A DNA stretch of 64,000 nucleotides, from contig OZ021732.1 in NCBI GenBank assembly GCA_963978545.1, forward strand, positions 43,100,059 to 43,164,058, read 5' to 3'. Both the position numbers and the translations under genes were made by a program. Origin of the DNA: Linyphia triangularis (taxonomy: Eukaryota > Arthropoda > Arachnida > Araneae > Linyphiidae). Positions 26,023-35,941 of the stretch are shown here, piece after piece. Within the stretch, counting starts at the first letter, position 1. The number at the start of each line of letters is the position of its first letter. Under the pieces are notes generated by a model. The model had not been told where the DNA came from, searched no databases, and saw nothing but the letters and a program-made list of their open reading frames with translations.

Positions 26023-27090
26023 TTAAGTATCTTCCCAGCACTTCATCATAAAGATTAATATTTTAGCTACTAAAAGTTCACGAAAAACAATCTGCATAAA
26101 TCTTTGAATAGCAGACGGTGAGTTGCATAAGTCACAAGTACTTTCGGAAATTATTCCATCGATGTATTTTGGCTTGAAGATTGGAGTTTCAACTGGTAGG
26201 AAAAGCTTCATTTGGAAATTTGTACTTTCCATTTTCTTTGGTTTGTAAATCTTGACCTTATTCATAACAGTATTCCGTAAATTATCGTCGTTAATGTGCA
26301 AGAAATCCGCTTCGCTTAAACTCACGCTATCCCCAATTGTAAACAGAAAATTCTCTTCTGTTTGTTTCCATGCTCCACGTGTTTCAATTTGTTTACATTC
26401 TGGACCATGTGCTTCTGCTGGTTGGCTTTTTTTTAAGTCTTCTGTTACAACACACACTTCATCGGGATCTTCCAATGATCGTTCATCTTTTCTCATGGGG
26501 ACATTAAGCCCCGCCCCCATCAACGAAGAACTTATTTTTTCCGTTGAGTTATCCTTTGTATGACCTTGACACGTGTCATTTTGTGTTTCAGGAATCGGAA
26601 GGATTTGCGAAGTATTTAAAATTTCGTTATTTCTTTCAGCAGGAAAAGTGATATATTCCTCCTTTTTTAAAGCAACATAGCATTTTTTTTCCGTGTGGAT
26701 TTCGAATTGGTTTACAACCGGAAGTGGATCTTGTGTTTTTATGCTTTCGTTTACATTAGGTGGTGTTATTGAGTTAGCACAAATAATATCAGAGGGTTCT
26801 GCAGTTACTGGAATTTGGATTTTGTTCTTTAAATGAGCTAGTTTAATTTTAGCATCTAACTGTGTAAGTTTAATTTTTTCAATTTCATTTTGCCTTTCAT
26901 TAGCCTCTTGGGTTTTTCTTTCAGCTACAACTGTTGTTATTAAATCTTGAACGAAATCTGGATCTTTAACGAAAACTTCACTTTTTTCGATTAAGTCTTT
27001 TAATTTTAGAATTGAGGTACCATCCGGTACAACGATATCTAACTCAGCGGCGACAAATACGAGATCTTGCTTTTTGATATTTTTAAACAT
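26023..27090 (-). CDS. gag: Gag-like structural protein of LTR retrotransposon
   Basis: An uninterrupted 355-codon frame within the LTR element, so it is almost certainly the element's gag. The N-terminus (FKNIKKQDLVFVAAELDI, residues 2-19) followed by a predicted short helical pair resembles the SAP-like start seen in many arachnid Ty3/gypsy gag proteins. This is from general knowledge of the family, not a search. Residues about 52-95 are rich in Glu, Lys, Arg and Gln with heptad-like spacing and probably form a coiled coil. The middle is polar and probably disordered. Near the C-terminus a CDLC pair (about residue 318) is not a CCHC zinc knuckle, so nucleic-acid binding of the classic kind is not evident. 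The frame ends without protease. The start at 27090 is the first ATG of the frame, and the leader upstream is noncoding. Confidence 0.75.
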   Translation of the reverse strand: MFKNIKKQDLVFVAAELDIVVPDGTSILKLKDLIEKSEVFVKDPDFVQDLITTVVAERKTQEANERQNEIEKIKLTQLDAKIKLAHLKNKIQIPVTAEPSDIICANSITPPNVNESIKTQDPLPVVNQFEIHTEKKCYVALKKEEYITFPAERNNEILNTSQILPIPETQNDTCQGHTKDNSTEKISSSLMGAGLNVPMRKDERSLEDPDEVCVVTEDLKKSQPAEAHGPECKQIETRGAWKQTEENFLFTIGDSVSLSEADFLHINDDNLRNTVMNKVKIYKPKKMESTNFQMKLFLPVETPIFKPKYIDGIISESTCDLCNSPSAIQRFMQIVFRELLVAKILIFMMKCWEDT

Positions 27091-27218
27091 AATTATAATA
27101 AGATGGATCCTACCTGCGTTTCTTGATTTTACTTCGCTTTTGGAGCTGTATCCGTTTTATGTTGTTGCTCTTTCGAAGAGTACTCGTTGCTTCTGGTTTC
27201 TGGTTCGTAGTAGTTGGT

Positions 27219-27419
27219 CGATGTGGAATAACTTTGCTGACTTCGTTGAACTGCTGCTTGACGGCTGAAGTGGGACTTGTTCGGCGAAGCGACAGTGTTG
27301 TGGTTGCAGGTTCGAGTTGGCTCAGGATTCTGTATTCTTGCTGGCTATGTGGAATAACAATGCTAGCTTCGTTGAACTTCTGCTTGACGGCTGAAGTGGG
27401 ACTTGTTCAGCGAAGCGAG
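27219..27419. repeat. Two-copy direct repeat in retrotransposon leader
   Basis: Two copies of about 73 bp (27219-27291 and 27344-27419) share GCTTGACGGCTGAAGTGGGA and TGTGGAATAAC, separated by about 52 bp. They lie between the gag ATG and the 54-60-bp array. Confidence 0.8.
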
Positions 27420-27509
27420 TGTTATGCAGTTGTATAATGACGACGCTGGTTGATGAGTTTTCCTTTTATTTGTAGATTCCACTGGTGGTCGCTGACTGCT
27501 GCGGTAATT

Positions 27510-27722
27510 CGTGAAGAGGATTTTGGTTTGACCTCTGGATGCGTAGAAGTGCAGTTTTTATTTCGTGAAGAGGATTTTGGTTTGACCTCTGGATGCGTAG
27601 AAGTAAAGGTTTTTTTTCGTGAAGAGGATTTTGGTTTGACCTCTGTATGCGTGGAAGTAAAGGTTTTTTTTTTTTTTCGTGAAGAGAATTTTGGTTTGAC
27701 CTCTGGATGCGTGGAAGTGCAG
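27510..27722. repeat. Four-unit tandem repeat in retrotransposon leader
   Basis: Four units start at 27510, 27564, 27618 and 27678 with CGTGAAGAGGATTTTGGTTT, each followed by GACCTCTGGATGCGT and a variable T-run. Unit length is 54-60 bp, the difference lying in the T-run. Located just inside the 5' LTR where packaging signals usually lie, but no function can be assigned. Confidence 0.9.
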
Positions 27723-27768
27723 TTTTTTAAATATTTTTTTCATCGCATTATCGCGGGTAAAAAGCACG

Positions 27769-27779
27769 GCGAGCCCCCA
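27769..27779 (-). promoter_or_regulatory. Primer-binding site, tRNA-Pro
   Basis: On the minus strand TGGGGGCTCG directly follows the 5' LTR. It is complementary to CGAGCCCCCA, the 3' end of eukaryotic tRNA-Pro including its CCA. This fixes the orientation of the element as minus. The match weakens after about 10 bases. Confidence 0.75.
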
Positions 27780-27998
27780 TGTTGTATGATGAAGGGGTAA
27801 AAGTGAAAGAGGCCAATTAAATGGACAGCAGGTTTATTCGTGCATTAGATAGAAATAGGTTCTTAAACCCAAACTAGGAGAGGCTACTTCCACGTCCGTT
27901 CACCTCCACTCCTTCAATCATACTCTCTCTCTCTGGCGACGAAGTCGCCGCTAGGGGATTACATAAGCAGCGCCCTCTACATCAATGGAGATAAGACA
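27780..27998 (-). repeat. 5' LTR of the gag-only retrotransposon
   Basis: 219 bp, nearly identical to the copy at 25350-25566, with one extra CT in the CTCTCT run and a few substitutions. The flanking TAAA at 27999-28002 duplicates 25346-25349. Confidence 0.88.
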
Positions 27999-28384
27999 TA
28001 AATATGTATGTTTTTTACGATAATTTGAAAAGTTTTGTACAAATATTTACCTGGACATGCTTTCAATTTTTTTTTTTTTTTTTCTTTCTTTTTTTTGTTT
28101 GTTATTACAGAAGTAATGCAAGAAATATTGCACTTTATAAGTAATTATAACGCTTACGGCATAATATATATACATACTTTTAGAGAAGGCTAAGATTACT
28201 CTAATTTTATTCTAAGCCTATTCTTCCAAAACATATTTTTTATGAAACTTCTGATTCTTGTTCAAAAGTTTCGTGAAAGAAGTAAAATGATATTGCAACT
28301 CAAAATGAAGTTCTTAAAAAGTTTTAAATACAGTGATCCTCCTACAATCTCTCTCTTCCAGTTAAAATTGAAGAATTGGAACAA

Positions 28385-28978
28385 AATATTTCCGTATGTG
28401 ATGTTTTTTTAATTTGTCACGGATTGATATAATTTACCTATTTTGTTTTCAATATTTAAAAAAAAATGCCCAGTTTGGCGATTATTCTAAAAAAACGCCG
28501 CTGAAACGGTGAAAATTGTGATATATTTTTCAATAAACACTGCATTATCCTTTCTTTTAAGTTCAATAGAGCAGAAACTGTCGTTGATGGGCGTTCGCCA
28601 TTATCTCATTTCTACGAAGGTGGGAATGATTAGAACACCTTTAAAAGGCATTTTTATAGCGATTTTAATCAAAATCGTTAAAACCATTTCTTGGTAATCG
28701 CTGAAAAGAGTAATTTTTTCAATATCAGCTACTTAATGCACATGTGCAATTTTGACGAAAACCGTAATGCCAGGTCTCATGGCCATCAATAACATGTACA
28801 TAAAAATTGAACATCGCATGTCAATCCGTTTTGGGAGTTATGCTGATAACTAACAGGCACAAACATTTTTTTGAACTCATCACGTTCCAAAACGTGTAGA
28901 AATGCAATAAAATCGATTATTTTTTTTGACCGAATTTAATACTTTTATACCATACGGGTAATTGAAAGTAAAAAAAAA
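28385..28978 (+). repeat. Dispersed repeat family X, copy 3
   Basis: Shares GCCCAGTTTGGCGATT, GTCGTTGATGGGCG and GGGAGTTATGCTGA with the other copies, and ends in GGTAATTGAAAGTAAAAA like copy 1. It lies immediately left of the hAT at 29031. Confidence 0.55.
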
Positions 28979-29030
28979 AATATGGATGTATAAAATCGCA
29001 CCAAATTTATATATTAGTGCCAAAGGCGGC

Positions 29031-30551
29031 CCTAGGTTTATTTTTCAGGGGGGGCCATTTTAAACTTTAAGTTCATAAAATGTATGCACTATGTAACCTA
29101 ATTATAATAAACTAACTGCTGATTAAATGCTTGATTGCAATGATAAGTGTAGAATTTTCTAAATTAGTAATTTTCATTTGATGCAGAATTAAAAAAGTTA
29201 ATTTAAGCTTGAATTGCTCTCCTGAAAAATAAGAAAAGAGTAAAACAAAGAAATTACAAAAAATAAAAATAGTTAATAATTGTTTTACAATCACACTTCT
29301 TTACTCTTTGAAAGCCTAAAGAACAAAATCCAATTTCCTCTGCTTTGTTTTGGCAAATCTGCCTATGACACAGCTCACATCAATGTTTATGTCTCTGTGA
29401 GTATGCAACAAGCTAAGTCCTGCTAACCTTTCTTCCTCCATTCTAGCTCTTAGCCACGTTTTCAAGCGTCGAAGGGTAGAGAAACTTCATCAGCAACTTC
29501 ATCAAGCTTCTTCAGCAGAGGCAACGCTAACTGGTAGTGTTGCCAAAATTTTAAGTAACTCGTAAATAGTAGGATATACATATTTGTCACAAGCTCTCAT
29601 TGTATCTATGGCAGAAGTGGGGAGCTATTCTTCTTTTTTCCATTTCTCTCTCCATAGTGCCAGTTCACTTTCAATCAGAATAACACTCATTTGTGTCAGT
29701 CCTAAAATTGGTATGAACGTCTTTAATAAGTTTTAAAGCTCGTTGCTTTCTGATTCTGTTGGCTTTTCCATATCGGAGGTTGGAATCAGTAATCGAAAGC
29801 CAAAACAATCCAAATTTTCTTTTGGAAATCTTCCTATTAGGTCTTCAATTATATTATCCAATAAAGGTATGTAAACCGAGATTCTAAAATACTCTTCTGG
29901 TATTTGAGTATTTCTTTTTAGAGAAGTATTTAAAAATGCTCTCATTTTTTCTTTTTGAAGACATATTGTAGATATTCGTCACTAATTACTCGAGGTAAAA
30001 TGATCACGAAATCTTTAAACAACGAATAAAAGTGTTGCTAGTTCAACAGATATTTTCACAATAAATGGCCTGTCTAAACTAGTTATAACAATAACACAGT
30101 ACCGATTCCATGCCCAAGTGACAAAAGTCACACACTAGTCCAGACATCACGTGTTGAAATTACCCTCGGCGCCATGGTTGCTTAGAAGAGCATGGTTGTT
30201 CCAAAAAGGGGCAGAGGCCCCCGGGAAAAAGGAAATCGTCGTTTAGGAGGGGGATGGTCGTCACTACCTGTGTACTTGTGTTGTGTACCGGGTATTGTGT
30301 CGTGTGTTGTGTACGTAAATACATTTAAAACCAGGGTTTTTTCTGAGGGGGGGGGGGGGCTATAATTTTTTGTACTGTAAAGAAAAAATTTACGTTAATG
30401 AAATTGTGCTTAAAAATCTGTATTTTCACCGTTTTTTAAACTGGAAATTCTCAAAGAGTTTTGGGATATTTGAAAGGGCTAGAAAGGAAGAGGGAACCCT
30501 TCAAGGAGGGGGCCATGGCCCCCATGGCCCCCCCCCTTGAAGCCGCCAATG
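29031..30551 (-). mobile_element. hAT transposon with decayed transposase, TSD ATTAGTGC
   Basis: A 1521-bp element starting CAAAGGCGGCCCTAGG and ending CCTTGAAGCCGCCAATG, flanked by perfect 8-bp ATTAGTGC at 29023-29030 and 30552-30559. It is the only hAT here that still holds transposase sequence (minus strand, 29316-29945). GC-rich palindromic sequence (GGCCATGGCCCCCATGGCC) lies inside the right end. The N-terminal catalytic part of the transposase is absent. Confidence 0.85.
29316..29945 (-). pseudogene. hAT transposase C-terminal remnant
   Basis: On the minus strand, 29945-29733 encodes an open stretch with PEEYFRISVYIPLLDNII, typical of the region before the dimerisation domain in ZMYM/hAT-type transposases. 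Further on, 29605-29510 encodes AIDTMRACDKYVYPTIYELL and LPVSVASAEEA. After a frame change, TLRRLKTWLRARMEEERLAG and LSLLHTHRDINI follow, ending at a TAG at 29316-29318. The last block is the canonical hAT C-terminal dimerisation motif (R-[LS]-K-T-[WY]-[LM]-R, then ERL-[SA]-GL-[AS]-LL-x-[IT]-H). At least one frameshift and a stop between the blocks break the gene. The DDE catalytic core is missing. Confidence 0.8.
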
Positions 30552-30639
30552 ATTAGTGCTAATAAAATAGTAAATAAGACCATAAGAAAAACCAAAAAAA
30601 AAATTAGTTGGTTGATCAAACTTGGCAAAAATGTTCTAT

Positions 30640-31170
30640 ATTTGTCATGAAAATGAATATTCAAATGAGTCCATAAAAAATATCTAGCAAAGAAGGGGGG
30701 GGGGGGGGGGGCAGGCGGTTTTGTGGCTGAAAAATTAATTTTGGAGCAATCTAGGCTTGTGACACATGTTTTTAGAGTACTTTTTTTTAATGCTGAATCG
30801 AATGAAAAAAAGCAAAACGATATAACTAATCTAAAAAAAGTTACAGTTCTTTTTTATAAACGAAAACACATGTAAAATCCAAGGAAAGGTCTAATATATA
30901 CATTAAAAAATAAAAAAATGGTCCGTTTTTTTATTTATTTGCAAAAACGTTTTATTTGTCATGAGTATAGAGAAACAAAGGAGTTCATAAAAATATCTAG
31001 CATAGAAGGGTGTTTTTTAAGGAGTGGGAGGGGGGGATTTTTTTTTTTTAAACTGAAAAGTAATTTTGGTATAACCTGGGCATCAATCAATGGATACGGA
31101 TTATCTTGAAGTATATTTCTAGAACACTCCATAGATTTTTTTAAAACTTTTTTTAAATATTCGATTTCAT
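30640..31170. repeat. Imperfect tandem duplication, about 310 bp unit
   Basis: TTTGTCATGAAAATGAATAT, GAGTCCATAAAAAATATCTA and GCAAAGAAGG with a G-run near 30640-30720 recur at 30955-31045 as GTCATGAGTATAGAGAAAC, GAGTTCATAAAAATATCTAG and CATAGAAGG with a G-run. The copies have diverged. The stretch ends at the orphan hAT right end TAGATCCGCCACTG (31234), so it is probably the tandemly duplicated inside of a hAT that lost its left end. Confidence 0.5.
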
Positions 31171-31237
31171 CCTGGCCAAGGCACAGGTGTTGCGCCCTCC
31201 CCCCCCCCCCAGGAAAATCCTAGATCCGCCACTGCAG

Positions 31238-31497
31238 CAGGGGCGTAGCCAGATATATTTTTCGGGGGGAGAGGGATATGAAATTATAAGTCAATAAATC
31301 ATAACATTAATTTTGTTATTAATAACAAATATATTGTTACATGCATTTTTTCCTATGTATATTTAGGAATTTAACAGCATTTTAAATAAATTTACCATTT
31401 TAAACAATAAAAAACCTTTAGTTTTAGTGTTCTAACAGCAAACTGAAAAATTTCCGAAGGGGATATATCTGCATATCCCTCCCCCGGCTAGCGTCTG
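31238..31497. mobile_element. Short hAT-like MITE
   Basis: 260 bp, starting CAGGGGCGTAGCCAG and ending CCGGCTAGCGTCTG, with G and C runs next to GGGATATG or CATATCCC at matching depth. The flanking 8-mers CACTGCAG and CTTACCAG match at only 4 of 8 positions, so a target duplication is not secure. It abuts the orphan hAT end at 31234. Confidence 0.5.
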
Positions 31498-31509
31498 CTT
31501 ACCAGCAAC

Positions 31510-32990
31510 AAATTGCAACACTCTGAACTCACGAATTCCCAGGAAAATCAATGTAAAAACAGTTGCATCAACAGTCAGAAAGTATTGTCTAATGCTTGGT
31601 GTAAGATTTGTAAGACGAGTTTTTTCTCGTCTTTTTTGATCAACTGGAAGGGTATCAACCACTAGCGAGGTCACCCTATTTTACAAAATATATTTTTAAA
31701 AAACAGTAATTTTACATTTTAATACAAGTTGAATTGCAACAGTTACCAAAAGGTAACTTCAACACATTTTTTATTGTACAGCTCCAAATATGTATCAAGC
31801 ATGTACAATTGGACGACCGAAATATTCTCCTTATTAAGGTTAACTGCATATCGTCAACTAAATGCAACAACTATTATTAACAAACTACATAACTTTAGCA
31901 TTAGTTAACTAGTTGTAGTACTCGACCCATTATATAACTAAACCCAGCCAATTTTACAAACAGAAATTATTCCAAGTTAGTGAGTTTATCAATACATTTC
32001 GAGAGAAAACTTGTCACTGAATATGAAGTTCTAGTCACATATTCCTATTTTCAAGCAAGCAAGAAGTAAACAAAAAAATTGGTAAATATGAAAGCATTCT
32101 TACAGTCATAACTTTAAAGCACTTTTAGTTGAATTTTAAATAACGCTATTGAGACCTTTCAAGTGGCATATCTAGTATTTATGGTTTAATAGCAAATTAA
32201 CTTACACTCCTCCTTTTCAGTTATAACTTCCAGTTGAATATTTATATGGAAACTCATCTTGATCCAGACTATTTATTTGATACAACATTGAATTTGTAGT
32301 TTTTTCTGGGAGTGTTGATCTCAAGAAAGACCCTTTGTTTCAGCTGCTCTATACATTAGTGTAGATGCTATACAAAATATTTTTTTTTCCGATTGTTTCC
32401 AATGATTACTAAACCATTGGTATAAAACTAATGTTGAAAGTGTGTGAGAGAGAGATTAGCAATTTCAAATCATTAACAGTAATCAGGGAGAAGATTGGCA
32501 AAAAAAGCAGAAAGATTGAAATCATACGCAAGCAAAAAATTTGTACCATAATTTATATACGAAATTTTATTTAAGAACTGGAATGAAATTAGTCGAAGCA
32601 AAAAAAAGGTAAATCCCAAAATTCATCAAAAAAGCAAGCGAAAAAGATGTTATCTAAAAATTCGACAAAAAAAAGCACGTGGAAAGGATGATTTACCAAT
32701 TTTAAAGATAAAATTAAATTTCTCACACTATATAATAATTACATTTCAAATATTTGGAAATAAATTAATACTTGTTGCCATATTATTCACAAAACATAGT
32801 ACTACAGTATTCAAATTTCAGCTAAGGAAAATGTCATCCACACAAACTACATGTAAAATTGAGTAATCTAAAAGATGCATAAAACTATAAAATCTGCTTA
32901 TTATGCTGCACACATACACATAACACTGAGGTGGTCACATGACTGCAATAACTAATTGTAGAAAGTCAGAGCCATAAGCAACCAATCACA
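31510..32990. other. AT-rich intergenic DNA
   Basis: No supported gene or complete repeat. The minus-strand frame at 31432-31674 crosses the MITE end and does not look like a real protein. Confidence 0.5.
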
Positions 32991-32998
32991 ACTGAAGT

Positions 32999-35543
32999 CA
33001 GTGGCGGCTCGTGAGCAGTGAAAGTGAGGGGGCCCGATACCAAAAATTATAAAGAGAGAGAGAAATCTACTGCATACATCGATCCTACGAATATCTCTCT
33101 CTCTCTCTCTGCTTGCTTACAACAACAAATAAGGTTTTAAAATGATTGGAAAAAAAAATTAAGTCATGAGTAATGCTACTAATATTTCAGTCAATGATAT
33201 TTTAATTATTAATTCATGCAAAATAATTTTGATTTTTGTATAATAGAGTTAATAAATTATTACAAAACCTTTGAAAGTGCAATATTTACAAATTTGCAAA
33301 CGAAGTTGAAGGCATTGTTATATTGACCAGTTTAATAGTTTTAAATTGAACTACTTGATATTCTTTAAATAGCAATATATGTCGTTGTATATTTTTTTGG
33401 CACAAGAGCTAAGGGAGAGTTATACTGCAACGGAATATCCTTCAATCAAAATTTGGACTCTAATATATTAGTTCTTCTATCTAGGAAAGAACGTTTTCCA
33501 AGAAATCTTTTAAGAGAAAATACACAGCATATGTATTTTAAATTTGAAGAAATCCTGAAAATCTGCAGAGGAACCCAACAATCGAAACAAAGATATCAGT
33601 CACAATTATTAATGTGTCTACTCACTTTGAAAACAGATTACAGAGCACACGGCGTCACTCGATTGTATTGCTTCAGGTGTCAATGAGTTCGGATATAGCA
33701 GTCGTTAAAAATACAAGGTTTTGACCATGATTTTTAATACTTTGAAAAGAAGTTAAAAAGTATGGAACTAACTTTAAACTTTTAATTTCGAATATCCTGT
33801 ATGATATTTTTTTCAATGCTGTACACCTACTTATTTATTGCAGAATTTTTTCTAAAATTAGATCCTCTTCTCTTTTATTTGTACTACACTGTAAAAGGAT
33901 AAATGTAGTTTCTGCCCAATTCTAGCCAAACCACTTATTTTGATTTGATAAGGAAATATTTTGCTGTCGTTATAGAAATTCATCTATTGATTGTACCGGA
34001 GAGTTACGTTAATAATTGTATACTATATCAAATATCATTGGGAGAGGTAGGACAAATCAACACTTCTGATCATTTGAACGAAATTTAAATACTCAGTTAT
34101 TTTTCAAAACAAAAAGTAAATATCTGAACAAAAACCAATTGTTGACTCTTACATTTTACTAAATATAGAGTAAAATTTAAAATAAAAAAAAAAACTTACC
34201 ATGGTTATTTATTGGTGTAAATTCTTTCGCAGTCATACAAGTTGAAGACACTAAAGATAAACGCCTGATCCCTGACTTTAAAGAAAGAATTGACCATTTC
34301 CATGCAGATCCCCCAGGACCAGGAGGAGTATTAGTAATATGATACTCATACCCATGGTATGACGAAAAAACAGGATGTCACGTGAAAGGGAAGGAATGGC
34401 CCTCGCCACATTATAGAATTTTCTGTCTTATCTCTTTGCTCTTTAAGATGCAAATTCAAGAAGATTATCCTCATATAGTCATTCTAATAGCGTTAGGCTG
34501 TTAAAGTTTTAATAGGAATTGTGGGTTCTTACAATATTCTGTAGAATTGCAATCGTACTATAGTACAATTATTTAAAGATTTTTTTTTTTTTTTTTAGTT
34601 ATGGTTTAAGCTTTTATTTTTGTAATTTATTTACGGACGTGATTTTTTTTATAGTAAATAAATTTTAATGGGTATCCGCACACTAATACTGTATAACAAA
34701 TTGGCATCTAATCAAGAGGAAGACTGAAAAATAATATCTGATGCAAAAATTTGGCTCACTCTTTCGTCATATGTCTGACCAGGATTGTAGAAAAATGTGC
34801 CTAGTCGGTTAGAGCTACATTGGAAATTACTTTCAGTTTTTAGAAACAACAAGGATTCTTCTTTTGAGTGAGATCTTCTCTCTTTCCACAAGACAGACCG
34901 ACAATCAAGGATAGACCATCCTAGCTTTTGTGCGAAATAATTCAACTTATTTTCATTCAACTTATCTTTTCAAACGGTCACAGATGAGCATAAAAAATAA
35001 CTTAGTTGGGCATTTCAAATTCATTCCTTCAGCAGCGAATTATAGTATGACTTACAGCATTAAACTTTATGAGCCTAGTAATAAAATAAAAAATATCGAT
35101 GTGTAACATTCATATTGGGTCTCTGATCTAATGATATTAACTTTTATTTCGGCCGGGGATCTCCTTATCCTATAGATCAGAAGACAGTGCCAAAACACGA
35201 AACTCAGGAATTATGTAATTTAAGAACCACACAAGGGGTATAGACTTGCAGGATATTGCAGGTGGCAAAAGTCAGTCTCTCCCCTTGCCCCTTCGTCTTT
35301 TTTCCAGCCCGTTTCTTCTACTGGCAAAGGAAAAGAAGCTCAATCAGGCGACTTAAATATAAGGAAATTTATTAGTTGAGTGAAAGTGGTCAGTTTCAAG
35401 ATTAAAACTTCAGATAAATCAGTATATTAACTAGTAACTAATAAAAAATTTATTGAAAAAAATCATATGTAAAAAAAAATTATTGTGGGGGGAACCGACC
35501 AAAAAAGTGAGGGGGCCCGGGCCCCCTGCACCAGCCGCCACTG
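32999..35543. mobile_element. Non-autonomous hAT element (family A) without TSD
   Basis: A 2545-bp element starting CAGTGGCGGCTCGTGAGC and ending CACCAGCCGCCACTG, with GTGAGGGGGCCCG inside both ends. The final 640 bp is nearly identical to 11550-12210, and the interior resembles 20220-20930. The flanking 8-mers ACTGAAGT and ATGGCAAG do not match. It may be a recombinant between two copies, or one flank may have been rearranged. Confidence 0.75.
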
Positions 35544-35941
35544 ATGGCAAGTTCAGCACATAAAATTTTTCCCAAGTTAATTTTTATGAGTTAAAATGCA
35601 AAGTGAACATTGATCTTAAAACCACAATTCTTTTTATTCTTTATCATAATTTAACATTGGTAGATTGAATGCAGTTCAGAATTCAATTTAAAGGATTCTT
35701 GTGGCAGAAACATATACGATTTAAAATTGTGTGGCAATTGAATGGAAAAACTATCAAAATAAAAGAAAAATATTTTAATATACATAGAAATGGAAGCAAT
35801 TGAGCTACCAGATAATGCTTGGAGATACATAAGAAGAAAAGCAATTTTTAAAAATTGATTGACAAAAAACAAAGTAGGCCTTGTAAAATTACATATGTAC
35901 AAAATGAAGAAAATATTTGCATTGAATTTTTGTGTCTAAAC

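Larger units (their letters stand above)
25350..27998 (-). mobile_element. Gag-only LTR retrotransposon, tRNA-Pro primed
   Basis: A 2649-bp element on the minus strand. It has two nearly identical LTRs of 217 and 219 bp (TGTTGTATGATG...ATAAGACA on the plus strand) and a 4-bp TAAA duplication at 25346-25349 and 27999-28002. A primer-binding site abuts the 5' LTR. A leader with two internal tandem repeats, a single gag-like frame and a 3' repeat array follow. There is no protease, reverse transcriptase, RNase H or integrase, so it is non-autonomous and would need enzymes from a related element. The LTRs differ by little more than one CT dinucleotide and a few substitutions, so insertion was recent. 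Confidence 0.85.

Noticed and set aside
27123..27800. Plus-strand frames with repeated REEDFGLTSGCVEV
   Set aside because: They run antisense through the tandem repeats of the retrotransposon leader. The repeats vary by T-run length that would shift the frame, so coding is unlikely.
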